A stretch of DNA of 64,000 nt from Tatumella morbirosei (GTDB lineage Bacteria > Pseudomonadota > Gammaproteobacteria > Enterobacterales > Enterobacteriaceae): positions 62,001 through 126,000 of the forward strand of contig NZ_JPKR02000004.1 of assembly GCF_000757425.2 (NCBI RefSeq). Direction: 5' to 3'. Of the stretch, positions 1 to 6,902 are shown one piece after another. The translations under genes were made by a program, and so were the position numbers. Below the pieces are notes generated by a model, which saw only the letters and a program-made list of their open reading frames with translations, ran no database searches and was not told where the DNA came from. Within the stretch, counting starts at the first letter, position 1. Each line of letters begins with the position of its first letter.

Positions 1-99
1 GGTGACAGAGGCGATATCACCATTATCATAAACCGTAATCCGGACGTTTTTTGCCCAGCCCTCGGGAAGTAATGCTTTTTTTGCAAACCAGACAGCCAT
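1..99 (-). CDS. hutF: Formimidoylglutamate deiminase HutF, N-terminal fragment cut by the window edge
   Basis: Only the first 33 codons are visible; the gene continues past the left edge. The reading frame starts at the ATG whose A is at 99, and its start (MAVWFAKKALLPEGW) matches the usual beginning of HutF proteins, which read AxxALLPxGWAxxVR. HutF hydrolyses N-formimino-L-glutamate to N-formyl-L-glutamate and ammonia, the fourth step of the five-step histidine pathway. This fits the N-formylglutamate deformylase (hutG) at 11244. It is divergent from hutC, and the two genes share about 100 bp of regulatory DNA containing HutC-type operator sequence. The identification rests on a short stretch, but the context strongly supports it. 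Confidence 0.8.
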   Translation of the reverse strand, partial: MAVWFAKKALLPEGWAKNVRITVYDNGDIASVT

Positions 100-120
100 C
101 TTCTGTCCCTTCGGATTAAT

Positions 121-150
121 TTGTATATACATGTACTTATATATACATCT
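121..150. promoter_or_regulatory. HutC-type operator between hutF and hutC
   Basis: The palindrome TGTATATACA lies at 122-131, and a second, degenerate copy (TATATATACA) follows within about 15 bp. Known HutC operators have the core TTGTATATACAA. The position, between the divergent hutF and hutC starts, suggests autoregulation of hutC and co-repression of hutF, relieved by urocanate. The same core recurs at 6827-6836 and, slightly changed, at 6478-6489. Confidence 0.7.
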
Positions 151-199
151 AATTAGGCATGGAGTAAACTGCGTTTGTTACTACATTGAGGATTGATAA

Positions 200-961
200 A
201 TGGAACAGTCAGATCAGGAAAAAATTCTCCTTATGGGCGAACCGCCGGGCATTCCTGCTCCGTTTTATGAGCGGGTTAAGGCGATGATCAAGACTAAAAT
301 TCATAGCGGTACATGGCCGGTCAATTTTCGGGTTCCTTCTGAGAGTGAACTGGTCAATTTATTTGGCTACAGCCGGATGACCATCAACCGGGCACTGCGT
401 GAACTCACTTCTGAAGGGCTGCTGGTCCGGATGCAGGGAGTAGGGACATTTGTAGCCGAAATCCGTGGCCAGTCGGCTCTGCTGGAAATTAATAATATTG
501 CCGATGAGATTACCAGCAGAGGTCATCGTCATCATTCCAGAGTCTTCCGTCTGACAGAAATCGCGGCTGATGCCCAGCAGGCGTTGAGTTTTGAAATGCA
601 AAAAGGAAGCCGCCTGTACCATTCTCTGATCTGTCACTATGAAAATGGCGTTCCGGTGATGTTGGAAGACCGGTTGGTCAACAGCCAGGTGGTTCCTGAC
701 TATTTACAGCAGGACTTTACCCGAATTACCCCGAATGCCTATCTTTCCTCAATTGCCCCTATTGTTGAGGGTGAACATGTTATCGAAGCGATTAATGTCA
801 GTCGTACCGAGAGCACTTATCTTGAGATAGACGAAATTACTCCTTGTCTGCTGGTGAACCGTCGTACCTGGACCGGGCATCAGGAGAAAAAAATCGTGAC
901 CAGCGTCAGGTTGGTATATCCGGGGCCACGTTACCGACTGGAAGGGAGCATGCGTAAATGA
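200..961 (+). CDS. hutC: Histidine utilisation repressor HutC (GntR family)
   Basis: This is a 253-residue GntR/HutC-family repressor. Residues about 20-88 form the winged helix-turn-helix, with the family signature VPSESELxxxFGxSRMTINRALREL and the wing GxGTFVA. Residues about 105-245 form the UTRA ligand-binding domain, which in HutC binds urocanate. The start at 200 has a GAGG ribosome-binding site 10 bases upstream. The stop overlaps the start of hutD by four bases (ATGA), so the two are translationally coupled. It should repress the three hut transcription units here through the TGTATATACA operators, with urocanate as inducer. Confidence 0.93.
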   Translation: MEQSDQEKILLMGEPPGIPAPFYERVKAMIKTKIHSGTWPVNFRVPSESELVNLFGYSRMTINRALRELTSEGLLVRMQGVGTFVAEIRGQSALLEINNIADEITSRGHRHHSRVFRLTEIAADAQQALSFEMQKGSRLYHSLICHYENGVPVMLEDRLVNSQVVPDYLQQDFTRITPNAYLSSIAPIVEGEHVIEAINVSRTESTYLEIDEITPCLLVNRRTWTGHQEKKIVTSVRLVYPGPRYRLEGSMRK

Positions 962-1530
962 TCCGCGTACTGCGCTTTCAGGATGTGACTGTGATGCCAT
1001 GGAAAAATGGCCAGGGAGAAACCCGGGAAATCTGTAAGTCCGGAGAACCGCAAGGAGAATATGATTGGCGAATTTCTGTGGCTACGATCAGCCAGTCCGG
1101 ACCGTTTTCCCGCTTCGACGGCTATCTGCGTAATATCAGTGTGCTGGAAGGCGGAGGAATGCATCTGGACATTGACGGTCAGCCCGGGGCGCTTATCCGG
1201 CCATTTTGTGCCACCGATTTTTCAGGAACATCGCAGGTTTATTGCCGGGTGATTGACGGGCCTTTGCTGGATTTTAATGTGATTTACCGCGCAGACAGAT
1301 TTCGGGCAACCGTTAACTGGAGCGATCTGGCTGAATGGCACTATGAAGGCGGAACCCGGTTATTGCTGAATGCCGGTGCCAGCCTGAAGGTACACTGCGG
1401 CGGAGAGCAGTTTTTACTGCAGCGCTATGACTGTCTGTTGAGCGACGATGAAGAGGTATTGACGGTCAGCGATTTCCCCGGCACATCCTTTGCCAGGGTT
1501 ACGCTGTCTGAAATCAGCCACAGTCAGTAA
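958..1530 (+). CDS. hutD: HutD family protein
   Basis: This 190-residue protein belongs to the HutD family, a small cupin-like fold common in hut operons. Visible family features are the N-terminal VLRFQDVTVMPWKNGQGETREI, shown here only as the core MPWKNGQGETREI, followed by DWRISVA and SGPFSRFDGY. In Pseudomonas, HutD is reported to limit hut expression, perhaps by sensing urocanate; no catalytic activity is established. The ATG overlaps the hutC stop. It converges on the hutH-like gene with only seven bases between the stops and no visible terminator there. Confidence 0.88.
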   Translation: MIRVLRFQDVTVMPWKNGQGETREICKSGEPQGEYDWRISVATISQSGPFSRFDGYLRNISVLEGGGMHLDIDGQPGALIRPFCATDFSGTSQVYCRVIDGPLLDFNVIYRADRFRATVNWSDLAEWHYEGGTRLLLNAGASLKVHCGGEQFLLQRYDCLLSDDEEVLTVSDFPGTSFARVTLSEISHSQ

Positions 1531-1537
1531 AAATCAG

Positions 1538-3067
1538 TTACTGGCTGCTCAGATCCGTGAGTAGCCGGGCCAGTGTTCCTTCACGAATAAGACCACGGAC
1601 AGCCCGCATGTCCGGATAAACCGCGGTGTCCTGTTGCCGGAAAGGAACCTGTTTCCGGACCAGTGCCAGAGTGGCCTCACTGCCAACCGATGCTTTAAGT
1701 GGGCGGTGGAACTCCAGAGCCTGACAACCACAAAGTAACTCGATTCCAATAATATCCTCCGCATTCTCAACCGCTTTTAATGCTTTCCTCGCGGCAGATA
1801 CTCCCATGCTGATATGGTCTTCCTGACCGGCACAGGTAGAAACGGTATGAATGCTGGCAGGACCTGCGAGACTGCGATTATCCCCGGCCAGCGCCGCTGC
1901 GACATAGGGTGGGATCATCATGCCTGAAATCCCACTGCCCGGAGGCACCAGAAAGGCAGGTAATCCACTGAGCTGCGTATTAGTTATCCTGTCTGAACGT
2001 GCCTGAGAGGCGGTGCTGAGCTGGGCGATAGCAATAGCCAGAGCATCGAGAGCCAAAGCGACAGGTGCTCCGTGCCCGTTACCGCCAGGCAGGGTAATCA
2101 ACTGCTGATCTTCAATCACAAATAACGGATTATCTGTCACACTGTTCAGTTCCCGGGTCAGTACCTGCGCACAGTTTTCCAGCTGATCGCGAACTGCACC
2201 GTGAATCTGCGGTATGCAGCGCAGGCTAAGAGCGTCCTGCACACGATGATTTTTCCAGGTTTCAAGAATCTCACTGTCGCGCAGTAAAGACCGCATAATT
2301 CGGGCGGTTTCCTGCTGACCCGGGTGCGGGCGTAACTGATGAAGCCTGGCATCATAGCCCCGGGTGTTACCACACAGGGCTTCCAGACAGATCCCGCCCG
2401 CCATATCGGCTACCGGCAATAATCGCCGGAAATCGGCTATCACCAGACAACCGAGCGCGGTGATTTCGTAGGTACCGCCAATCAGCGCATGTCCTTCACG
2501 GGGACCTGGCTTAACGACAGACATCCCTGCCTGCTGTAATGCTTGCGCAGAGGGCAGTAACTGCCCCTGATACCAGCATTTTCCTTCTCCAAAAACCGAC
2601 AGCCCAATGTGGGCGGTGGCAATCAGATAGCCAACAGATCCCCCTGAAGGTGACCAGGGGATAACCTGACGGTTAAGCATTTCGGCCAGCCTGATTGCCA
2701 GTGAAGAGCTGACCCCGCTGTACCCTTGCAGTAACGATTTCAGCGTGACCGCCATCATAGCCCGGGTTTCACGAATCGAAAGGTCCGCTCCGGTACCGCA
2801 AGCATGGCTGCGTAGCATATTGATCTGCGACCCGGCGATTTGATCGGCCGTGAGACGGGTACTTACCAGAGAACCGACTCCGGTCGTCAGCCCGTAAATC
2901 ACTTGTCCCTGATCGATAGCGTTACGAACATAGTGATGAACCCTGTCCATGTTTTGCAGGGCATCGGCAGCCAGGCTGACAGAAGCCCCGTCAGCGATTT
3001 GTACAATTTCATCAATCGATGACTGCCGGGTTCCCAGAGTGATCGTCGTTGCAGAAGAGATACTCAT
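1538..3067 (-). CDS. HutH-like aromatic amino acid lyase homologue lacking the MIO triad
   Basis: At 509 residues this is the usual length of histidine ammonia-lyase, and the fold markers YGLTTGVG (58-65), RSHACGTG (86-93), RVQDALSLR (275-283), SVTDNPL and GQEDHISM are clear. Catalysis in this family needs the MIO group formed from Ala-Ser-Gly in GSVGASGDLAP. Here the segment reads GSVGYLIATAH (143-153): the triad is absent, as an in-frame gap. The catalytic Asn of NGTQ is replaced (GGTY, 197-200), the Tyr of QDPYSLR by Leu280, and the Phe of GGNFH by Gly331. Glu of QEDH and Arg283 remain. A normal lyase reaction is therefore unlikely. It is the last gene of the transporter operon (12 bases after the binding protein), so a role tied to the transported substrate is plausible. 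Pseudomonas hut loci, from memory, also carry a second HutH-like gene beside a similar transporter. Confidence 0.85.
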   Translation of the reverse strand: MSISSATTITLGTRQSSIDEIVQIADGASVSLAADALQNMDRVHHYVRNAIDQGQVIYGLTTGVGSLVSTRLTADQIAGSQINMLRSHACGTGADLSIRETRAMMAVTLKSLLQGYSGVSSSLAIRLAEMLNRQVIPWSPSGGSVGYLIATAHIGLSVFGEGKCWYQGQLLPSAQALQQAGMSVVKPGPREGHALIGGTYEITALGCLVIADFRRLLPVADMAGGICLEALCGNTRGYDARLHQLRPHPGQQETARIMRSLLRDSEILETWKNHRVQDALSLRCIPQIHGAVRDQLENCAQVLTRELNSVTDNPLFVIEDQQLITLPGGNGHGAPVALALDALAIAIAQLSTASQARSDRITNTQLSGLPAFLVPPGSGISGMMIPPYVAAALAGDNRSLAGPASIHTVSTCAGQEDHISMGVSAARKALKAVENAEDIIGIELLCGCQALEFHRPLKASVGSEATLALVRKQVPFRQQDTAVYPDMRAVRGLIREGTLARLLTDLSSQ

Positions 3068-3079
3068 GAGGATTCGCCT

Positions 3080-3955
3080 TTATTTGCTCATGCCATGTTT
3101 TACCAGCCACTGGTGGGCGACATCATCAATACTGGTGAACTCTGCCAGCTGTTCATTCATATCAATCAGGTCGTCGGTGGTCAGTTTGGCGGAAACTTCA
3201 TTCAGAGTGGCTTCAGTCGTACTGTCAACGGCAGAGGTTGCCACAATTGGCACCACGTTCTGGGCCGCAAACAGATGATTAGGATCTTCAAGCACCACTA
3301 AATGGTTCTTTTTAATATCCGGTGAGGTGGAGAGAATATCAGCCGCCTGAATCTGATTATTTTTCAGGGCGGTCAGGGTCAGAGGACCACCGACATCCAG
3401 CACTTTAAAATCTTTGAATTTAAGCTGATAAACTTGCTGCAGGCCAGGAAGCCCTTCATGACGGGTTTTCCATTCTGCCGGTCCGCCGAGAATCAGCTGT
3501 CCGGCAATCGGTTTTAAGTCACTGATAGATTTCAGATGATATTTCTCAGCGGTTTTCTGAGTGACCGCCAATACATCCCGGTCTTCTGCCGGTGAAATAT
3601 TGAGCATTTTTAAGCCGGCAGGCAGTTTTGCGGCCAGGGCTTTTGCCACTTCATCACTGCTGTGGGCATTATTTTTCGCATCCAGATAGCTCAGCAGTGC
3701 ACCGCTGTATTCCGGAATAACATTAATCGAGCCATCCCGCAGCGCAGGAATGTAGACTTCGCGACTGCCGATATTCAGTTTAGTGTCGACCGGAATATTT
3801 TTGGCTTTTAAGGCCCCGGCGTAAATGGTTCCGAGTAACTGACTTTCCGGAAAGTCAGCAGAACCAATGATCACTTTAGAAGCCGCCCATGCCCCGCTGG
3901 TGGCCGATAGCAGCAGAGCAGAAAGGAGCGTCAGGGCACTGTTTTTCATCTTCAT
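3080..3955 (-). CDS. Substrate-binding protein of a quaternary-amine-type ABC transporter in the hut locus
   Basis: This 291-residue periplasmic protein has a Sec signal peptide ending near AWA-A (residue 24). The mature part has OpuAC/OsmF-type features: IIGSADFPESQLLGTIYAGAL near the start (core ADFPESQLLG), IPEYSGALLSYLD, a central DVGGPLTL and a C-terminal LT-DD-L-MN. An AAGGA ribosome-binding site seven bases upstream supports the first ATG at 3955 rather than the one two codons later. Relatives bind glycine betaine, choline, carnitine or histidine derivatives; HutX of Sinorhizobium, a histidine binder, belongs to the same broad family. In this operon a histidine-, urocanate- or histidine-betaine-like ligand is likely, but the sequence does not decide which. 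Confidence 0.8.
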   Translation of the reverse strand: MKMKNSALTLLSALLLSATSGAWAASKVIIGSADFPESQLLGTIYAGALKAKNIPVDTKLNIGSREVYIPALRDGSINVIPEYSGALLSYLDAKNNAHSSDEVAKALAAKLPAGLKMLNISPAEDRDVLAVTQKTAEKYHLKSISDLKPIAGQLILGGPAEWKTRHEGLPGLQQVYQLKFKDFKVLDVGGPLTLTALKNNQIQAADILSTSPDIKKNHLVVLEDPNHLFAAQNVVPIVATSAVDSTTEATLNEVSAKLTTDDLIDMNEQLAEFTSIDDVAHQWLVKHGMSK

Positions 3956-3983
3956 CTTGATATCCTTGGCGCACTATGCGCGG

Positions 3984-4664
3984 TTATTGGGTTTTCAAAC
4001 GGCGGGTAATACCGGGAGACACCACATACTTTTCTCCCAGAGCAAATAACACATCGATAATCAAAGCCAGCAGGGCTATTAATATCGCCCCGGCTACCAT
4101 CTGGTTAAAATCATTGGCGGCGCGACCATCAATAATTAGACGGCCCAATCCCCCTAACGAGACATAGGCTGCAATCGTGGCAGTAGAGATAATTTGCAGA
4201 GTAGCGCTGCGAATACCAGACAGGATCAGTGGCAGTGCACAGGGTAGTTCAACCTGCAGCAGTATCTGGCGTGGGGTGAGACCAATACCAATGGCTGCAT
4301 CTCTGACACTGGGTTCGACAGCACGGATTCCGGCATGAACACCCAGCGCCACCGGAGGCAGGGCCAGTACCACAAGAACCAGAATACAAGGCACGACAAA
4401 TGCCATGTCTGATTCAAAAGATCCTGACAGTAATATCACCAGCAGAATAATCAGCCCGAAAGAAGGCAGCGAACGCAGTGCATTGGTTGAGCCGATCAGT
4501 AAGGCTTCACCTTTACCGGTATGGCCGGTATAGCATCCCACCGGAAAGGCGATGAGCACCGCTATCAGCAGCGAGACGGCACTGTAGCCAATATGCTGAG
4601 CCAGCAGTGGCAGAATACCGTCGTCCCCGATCCAGTGGGCAGGATTAAAAAACCAGTCAATCAT
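3984..4664 (-). CDS. ABC transporter permease (OpuCB/OsmW type), hut-linked
   Basis: A 226-residue membrane protein with about six hydrophobic segments and the binding-protein-dependent transport motif (EAA loop) around VRDAAIGIGLTPRQILLQVELPCALPLILSGI (core AAIGIGLTPRQ). It is one of two permeases of the osmoprotectant-type transporter. It follows the other permease after two bases and precedes the binding-protein gene, so all four transporter genes and the hutH-like gene form one minus-strand operon. The length is typical of the single-domain permeases in this family. Confidence 0.82.
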   Translation of the reverse strand: MIDWFFNPAHWIGDDGILPLLAQHIGYSAVSLLIAVLIAFPVGCYTGHTGKGEALLIGSTNALRSLPSFGLIILLVILLSGSFESDMAFVVPCILVLVVLALPPVALGVHAGIRAVEPSVRDAAIGIGLTPRQILLQVELPCALPLILSGIRSATLQIISTATIAAYVSLGGLGRLIIDGRAANDFNQMVAGAILIALLALIIDVLFALGEKYVVSPGITRRLKTQ

Positions 4665-4666
4665 GA

Positions 4667-5311
4667 TTATCCTCTCAGGGGTTGCCAGTGGCTGAGCCGG
4701 CGGGTGGTCAGCACCACCAGTCGATCCAAAATCAATGCCAGTAATATGCTCAGTACAATGCCGGCAATAATGGGGGTGAGGAACTGCAACTGGAATCCCT
4801 GGGTAAACAGTGAGCCCAGTTGCGGGGTACCGATTAATGCAGCGACAGAAACGATGCTGACGTTAGAAACAATAGCGACCCGCATACCGGCACCGATGAC
4901 CGGTACTGCCAGTGGCAGGTTGACATGGAAAAACTGCTGTACCGGTGTGAAACCGATCGCCGAGGCGGCCTGTCGGGTATCCGGCGATACCGAATCCAGC
5001 CCGTCACTGACAATTCTGACCAGTAACGCAAAGCTATAAATGGTCAGAGCGACCAGTACGTTGACAGGATCAAGAATCCTGGTGCCAAGCAGCGGTGGTA
5101 ATAAGACAAACAGGGCCAGCGACGGGATGGTGTAAAGTAACCCGAATATATTGATAATAAATGATTTTAATGTCGATAACCGGTTGATACCCCAGCCAAC
5201 AGGAATCGCCAGTATCAGACCCACTATCACCGGGACAATGGATAAATAACTATGCCACAGCAGCAGTTGCAGGATGGTGTCGTGTTGATTCCACAGCCAG
5301 TCGAATCTCAT
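4667..5311 (-). CDS. ABC transporter permease (OpuCB/OsmY type), hut-linked
   Basis: A 214-residue inner-membrane permease. The start chosen is the ATG at 5311, which overlaps the stop of the ATPase gene (ATGA); the reading frame is open further upstream but inside the ATPase gene. The sequence shows the family landmarks GLLYTIPSLALFVLLPPLLG and DTRQAASAIGFTPVQQF, the latter being the EAA-like loop that docks on the ATPase. It pairs with the permease at 3984-4664 to form the membrane channel. Confidence 0.82.
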   Translation of the reverse strand: MRFDWLWNQHDTILQLLLWHSYLSIVPVIVGLILAIPVGWGINRLSTLKSFIINIFGLLYTIPSLALFVLLPPLLGTRILDPVNVLVALTIYSFALLVRIVSDGLDSVSPDTRQAASAIGFTPVQQFFHVNLPLAVPVIGAGMRVAIVSNVSIVSVAALIGTPQLGSLFTQGFQLQFLTPIIAGIVLSILLALILDRLVVLTTRRLSHWQPLRG

Positions 5312-6405
5312 ACCACCTCCGCCGGGATGCTTTTGCACCTGTTCAGGACTTCATCCAGCGCAATACTGCCGAGGGGCTGGTGCTGGTCATTCACCATCAC
5401 GGCACGGTGGCAGGGGGAACTGAGCGCGGCATCCAGCAGATGCCGAAGTGAACCCGAAACGTGGCAGAAGGTTGCCCCCAGATTGATATATTGCGCGTCT
5501 GCGGCGGTGACCTGCTGACGGGTATCAAACCAGCCCAGCGCTTTTCCTTCATGAGTCACTAAAACCCAGGGGTCAATAGCGACCTGACGAGCCTGTGCCA
5601 GGAGACTTCCCAGTTCAACTGAAGGTTCATCACGCAACGGCAGGTTGCTGCCAGCATCACGGAAACTGAGTTTACGGTAGCCCCGGTCCCGGCCAATAAA
5701 GTCGGCGACAAACGGGTTTTGTGGCGTATTCAGCAACTCTCCCGGGGTCGCTATCTGGGCCAGACGACCTCCGGGACGCAATACCGCCACCTGATCCCCG
5801 AGTTTCATCGCCTCATCGATATCGTGGGTCACCATAATTATGGTTTTACTGACTGCCCGCTGAATCCTTAGAAACTCATCCTGCAATTGCTCACGGACTA
5901 CAGGGTCCACGGCGCTGAAGGGTTCATCCATCAGCATAAATTCCGGGTCTGCAGCCAGAGCTCTGGCAACACCCACTCGCTGCTGTTGACCGCCGGACAA
6001 TTGCCAGGGATAGCGTTTGGACATTGAATTATCCAGACCGACCACTTCCAGCAATTCTGCGGCTCGTTGCCGGGCTTTGGTTTTGGCTACGCCGCACAGG
6101 ATGGCGGTGGTCGCTATATTGTCGAGGATGTTTTTATGCGGAAACAGCCCTGCGTTCTGAATGACATAGCCGATACGGCGGCGTAACTGGACAACATCCA
6201 TTTGTTCGGTAGCCTCACCATTCAGCAGAATCTGTCCGGTAGAGGGTTCAACCAGGCGGTTGATCATACGTAATGAGGTGGTTTTACCGCAGCCACTCGG
6301 GCCAACCAGTACCGTAATTTTTCCGCCCTGAGCTTCAAGATTTAGCCCGTCGACGACAACTGCCCCGTTACCATAGTGTTTGGTTACATTCCGGAAGGTA
6401 ATCAT
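5308..6405 (-). CDS. ABC transporter ATP-binding protein with CBS-like C-terminus, hut-linked
   Basis: A 365-residue ATPase of the quaternary-amine uptake family. Walker A is GPSGCGKTT, the signature is LSGGQQQRVGVARAL, and Walker B is FMLMDEPFSAVDP. After about residue 245 the protein has a CBS-like extension (for example AVMVNDQHQPLGSIALDEVL), which in OpuA-type ATPases senses ionic strength or nucleotides. The start is set at the ATG at 6405, where the ABC domain begins (MITFRNVTKHYG). An in-frame upstream extension of 28 codons runs into the operator region and has no homology to the family. It is the first gene of the five-gene operon, preceded by a HutC-type operator at 6468-6490. Confidence 0.85.
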   Translation of the reverse strand: MITFRNVTKHYGNGAVVVDGLNLEAQGGKITVLVGPSGCGKTTSLRMINRLVEPSTGQILLNGEATEQMDVVQLRRRIGYVIQNAGLFPHKNILDNIATTAILCGVAKTKARQRAAELLEVVGLDNSMSKRYPWQLSGGQQQRVGVARALAADPEFMLMDEPFSAVDPVVREQLQDEFLRIQRAVSKTIIMVTHDIDEAMKLGDQVAVLRPGGRLAQIATPGELLNTPQNPFVADFIGRDRGYRKLSFRDAGSNLPLRDEPSVELGSLLAQARQVAIDPWVLVTHEGKALGWFDTRQQVTAADAQYINLGATFCHVSGSLRHLLDAALSSPCHRAVMVNDQHQPLGSIALDEVLNRCKSIPAEVV

Positions 6406-6467
6406 CTTGATGTTCCATGGTGTTGGTGAATGACTCGCTGTAACAGGACAGCGGATAGATGCTGTTG

Positions 6468-6490
6468 ATGTATATCCTTGTATGTACAAC
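6468..6490. promoter_or_regulatory. HutC-type operator before the hut transporter operon
   Basis: TTGTATGTACAA (6478-6489) is a near-palindrome that differs by one base from the HutC core TTGTATATACAA. A half site TGTATATC overlaps just to its left. It lies about 75 bp upstream of the ATPase start and would place the transporter and the hutH-like gene under urocanate-responsive HutC control. Confidence 0.6.
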
Positions 6491-6660
6491 TAGCAATCTT
6501 TATGCCATCTGACGTTTTTGCTCTGAGGTGTTTGGTATTATTCTGTTGTTTTTAAAGGTTTAATTTTATTTCATTTGAAATGAACTAAGAATCAAAAGGA
6601 AAAGTTATCCGGTTCTGTTTTAAATTTTAGCCTGAAAGATCGCGAATTTTTGCCCGGGAA

Positions 6661-6709
6661 TGCACTTTACTGGTGCGTTCAGAGCGGTATTTTGCACCAC
6701 AACTGATCT
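6661..6709. promoter_or_regulatory. Two NtrC-like enhancer sites upstream of hutU
   Basis: The 17-mer at 6661-6677 matches the NtrC consensus TGCACC-N5-GGTGCA at 10 of 12 defined positions with correct spacing. A second, weaker copy begins at 6693 with a perfect left half TGCACC but a poor right half. The two start exactly 32 bp apart, about three helical turns, as in the glnA enhancer. They would be centred near -163 and -131 relative to the predicted sigma-54 start point. CbrB or another enhancer-binding protein cannot be excluded. Confidence 0.55.
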
Positions 6710-6805
6710 TTTTATGATTTACTTTCTGTTTATTATCCGGTCTTAATTAAAGTGGATGTAATTATCCTAATGAAAAATAAAAAGGTTTTCCTCTTTTCGT
6801 CAACC

Positions 6806-6821
6806 TGGCATCAAATATGCT
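6806..6821 (+). promoter_or_regulatory. Sigma-54-type promoter for hutU
   Basis: TGGCAT-N5-ATGCT resembles the -24/-12 consensus TGGCAC-N5-TTGCA. The invariant GG (6807-6808) and GC (6819-6820) are separated by ten bases as required. The predicted transcript start near 6832 falls inside the HutC operator at 6827-6836. Together with the NtrC-like sites this predicts nitrogen-controlled, urocanate-inducible hut expression. Confidence 0.55.
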
Positions 6822-6826
6822 TATCA

Positions 6827-6858
6827 TGTATATACAAGTAAAGTTCGGTATACACCCC
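6827..6858. promoter_or_regulatory. HutC-type operator over the hutU start point
   Basis: TGTATATACA at 6827-6836 is identical to the copy before hutC, and a half-site-like GGTATACA follows at about 6849. Its overlap with the predicted +1 of the sigma-54 promoter suggests direct steric repression by HutC. Confidence 0.65.
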
Positions 6859-6902
6859 CTCCCTGCCAGTGATCGCAGGTACTATTTAAGAAGGTAAGGC
6901 GC

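Noticed and set aside
2625-2645. Sequencing error as the cause of the missing MIO triad
   Set aside because: The gap is exactly three codons and the frame is intact. Independent changes at three other active-site positions point to true divergence rather than a read error.
6406-6489. 28-codon N-terminal extension of the hut transporter ATPase
   Set aside because: The extension includes the HutC-type operator and lacks family similarity; the ABC domain begins at the internal ATG at 6405.
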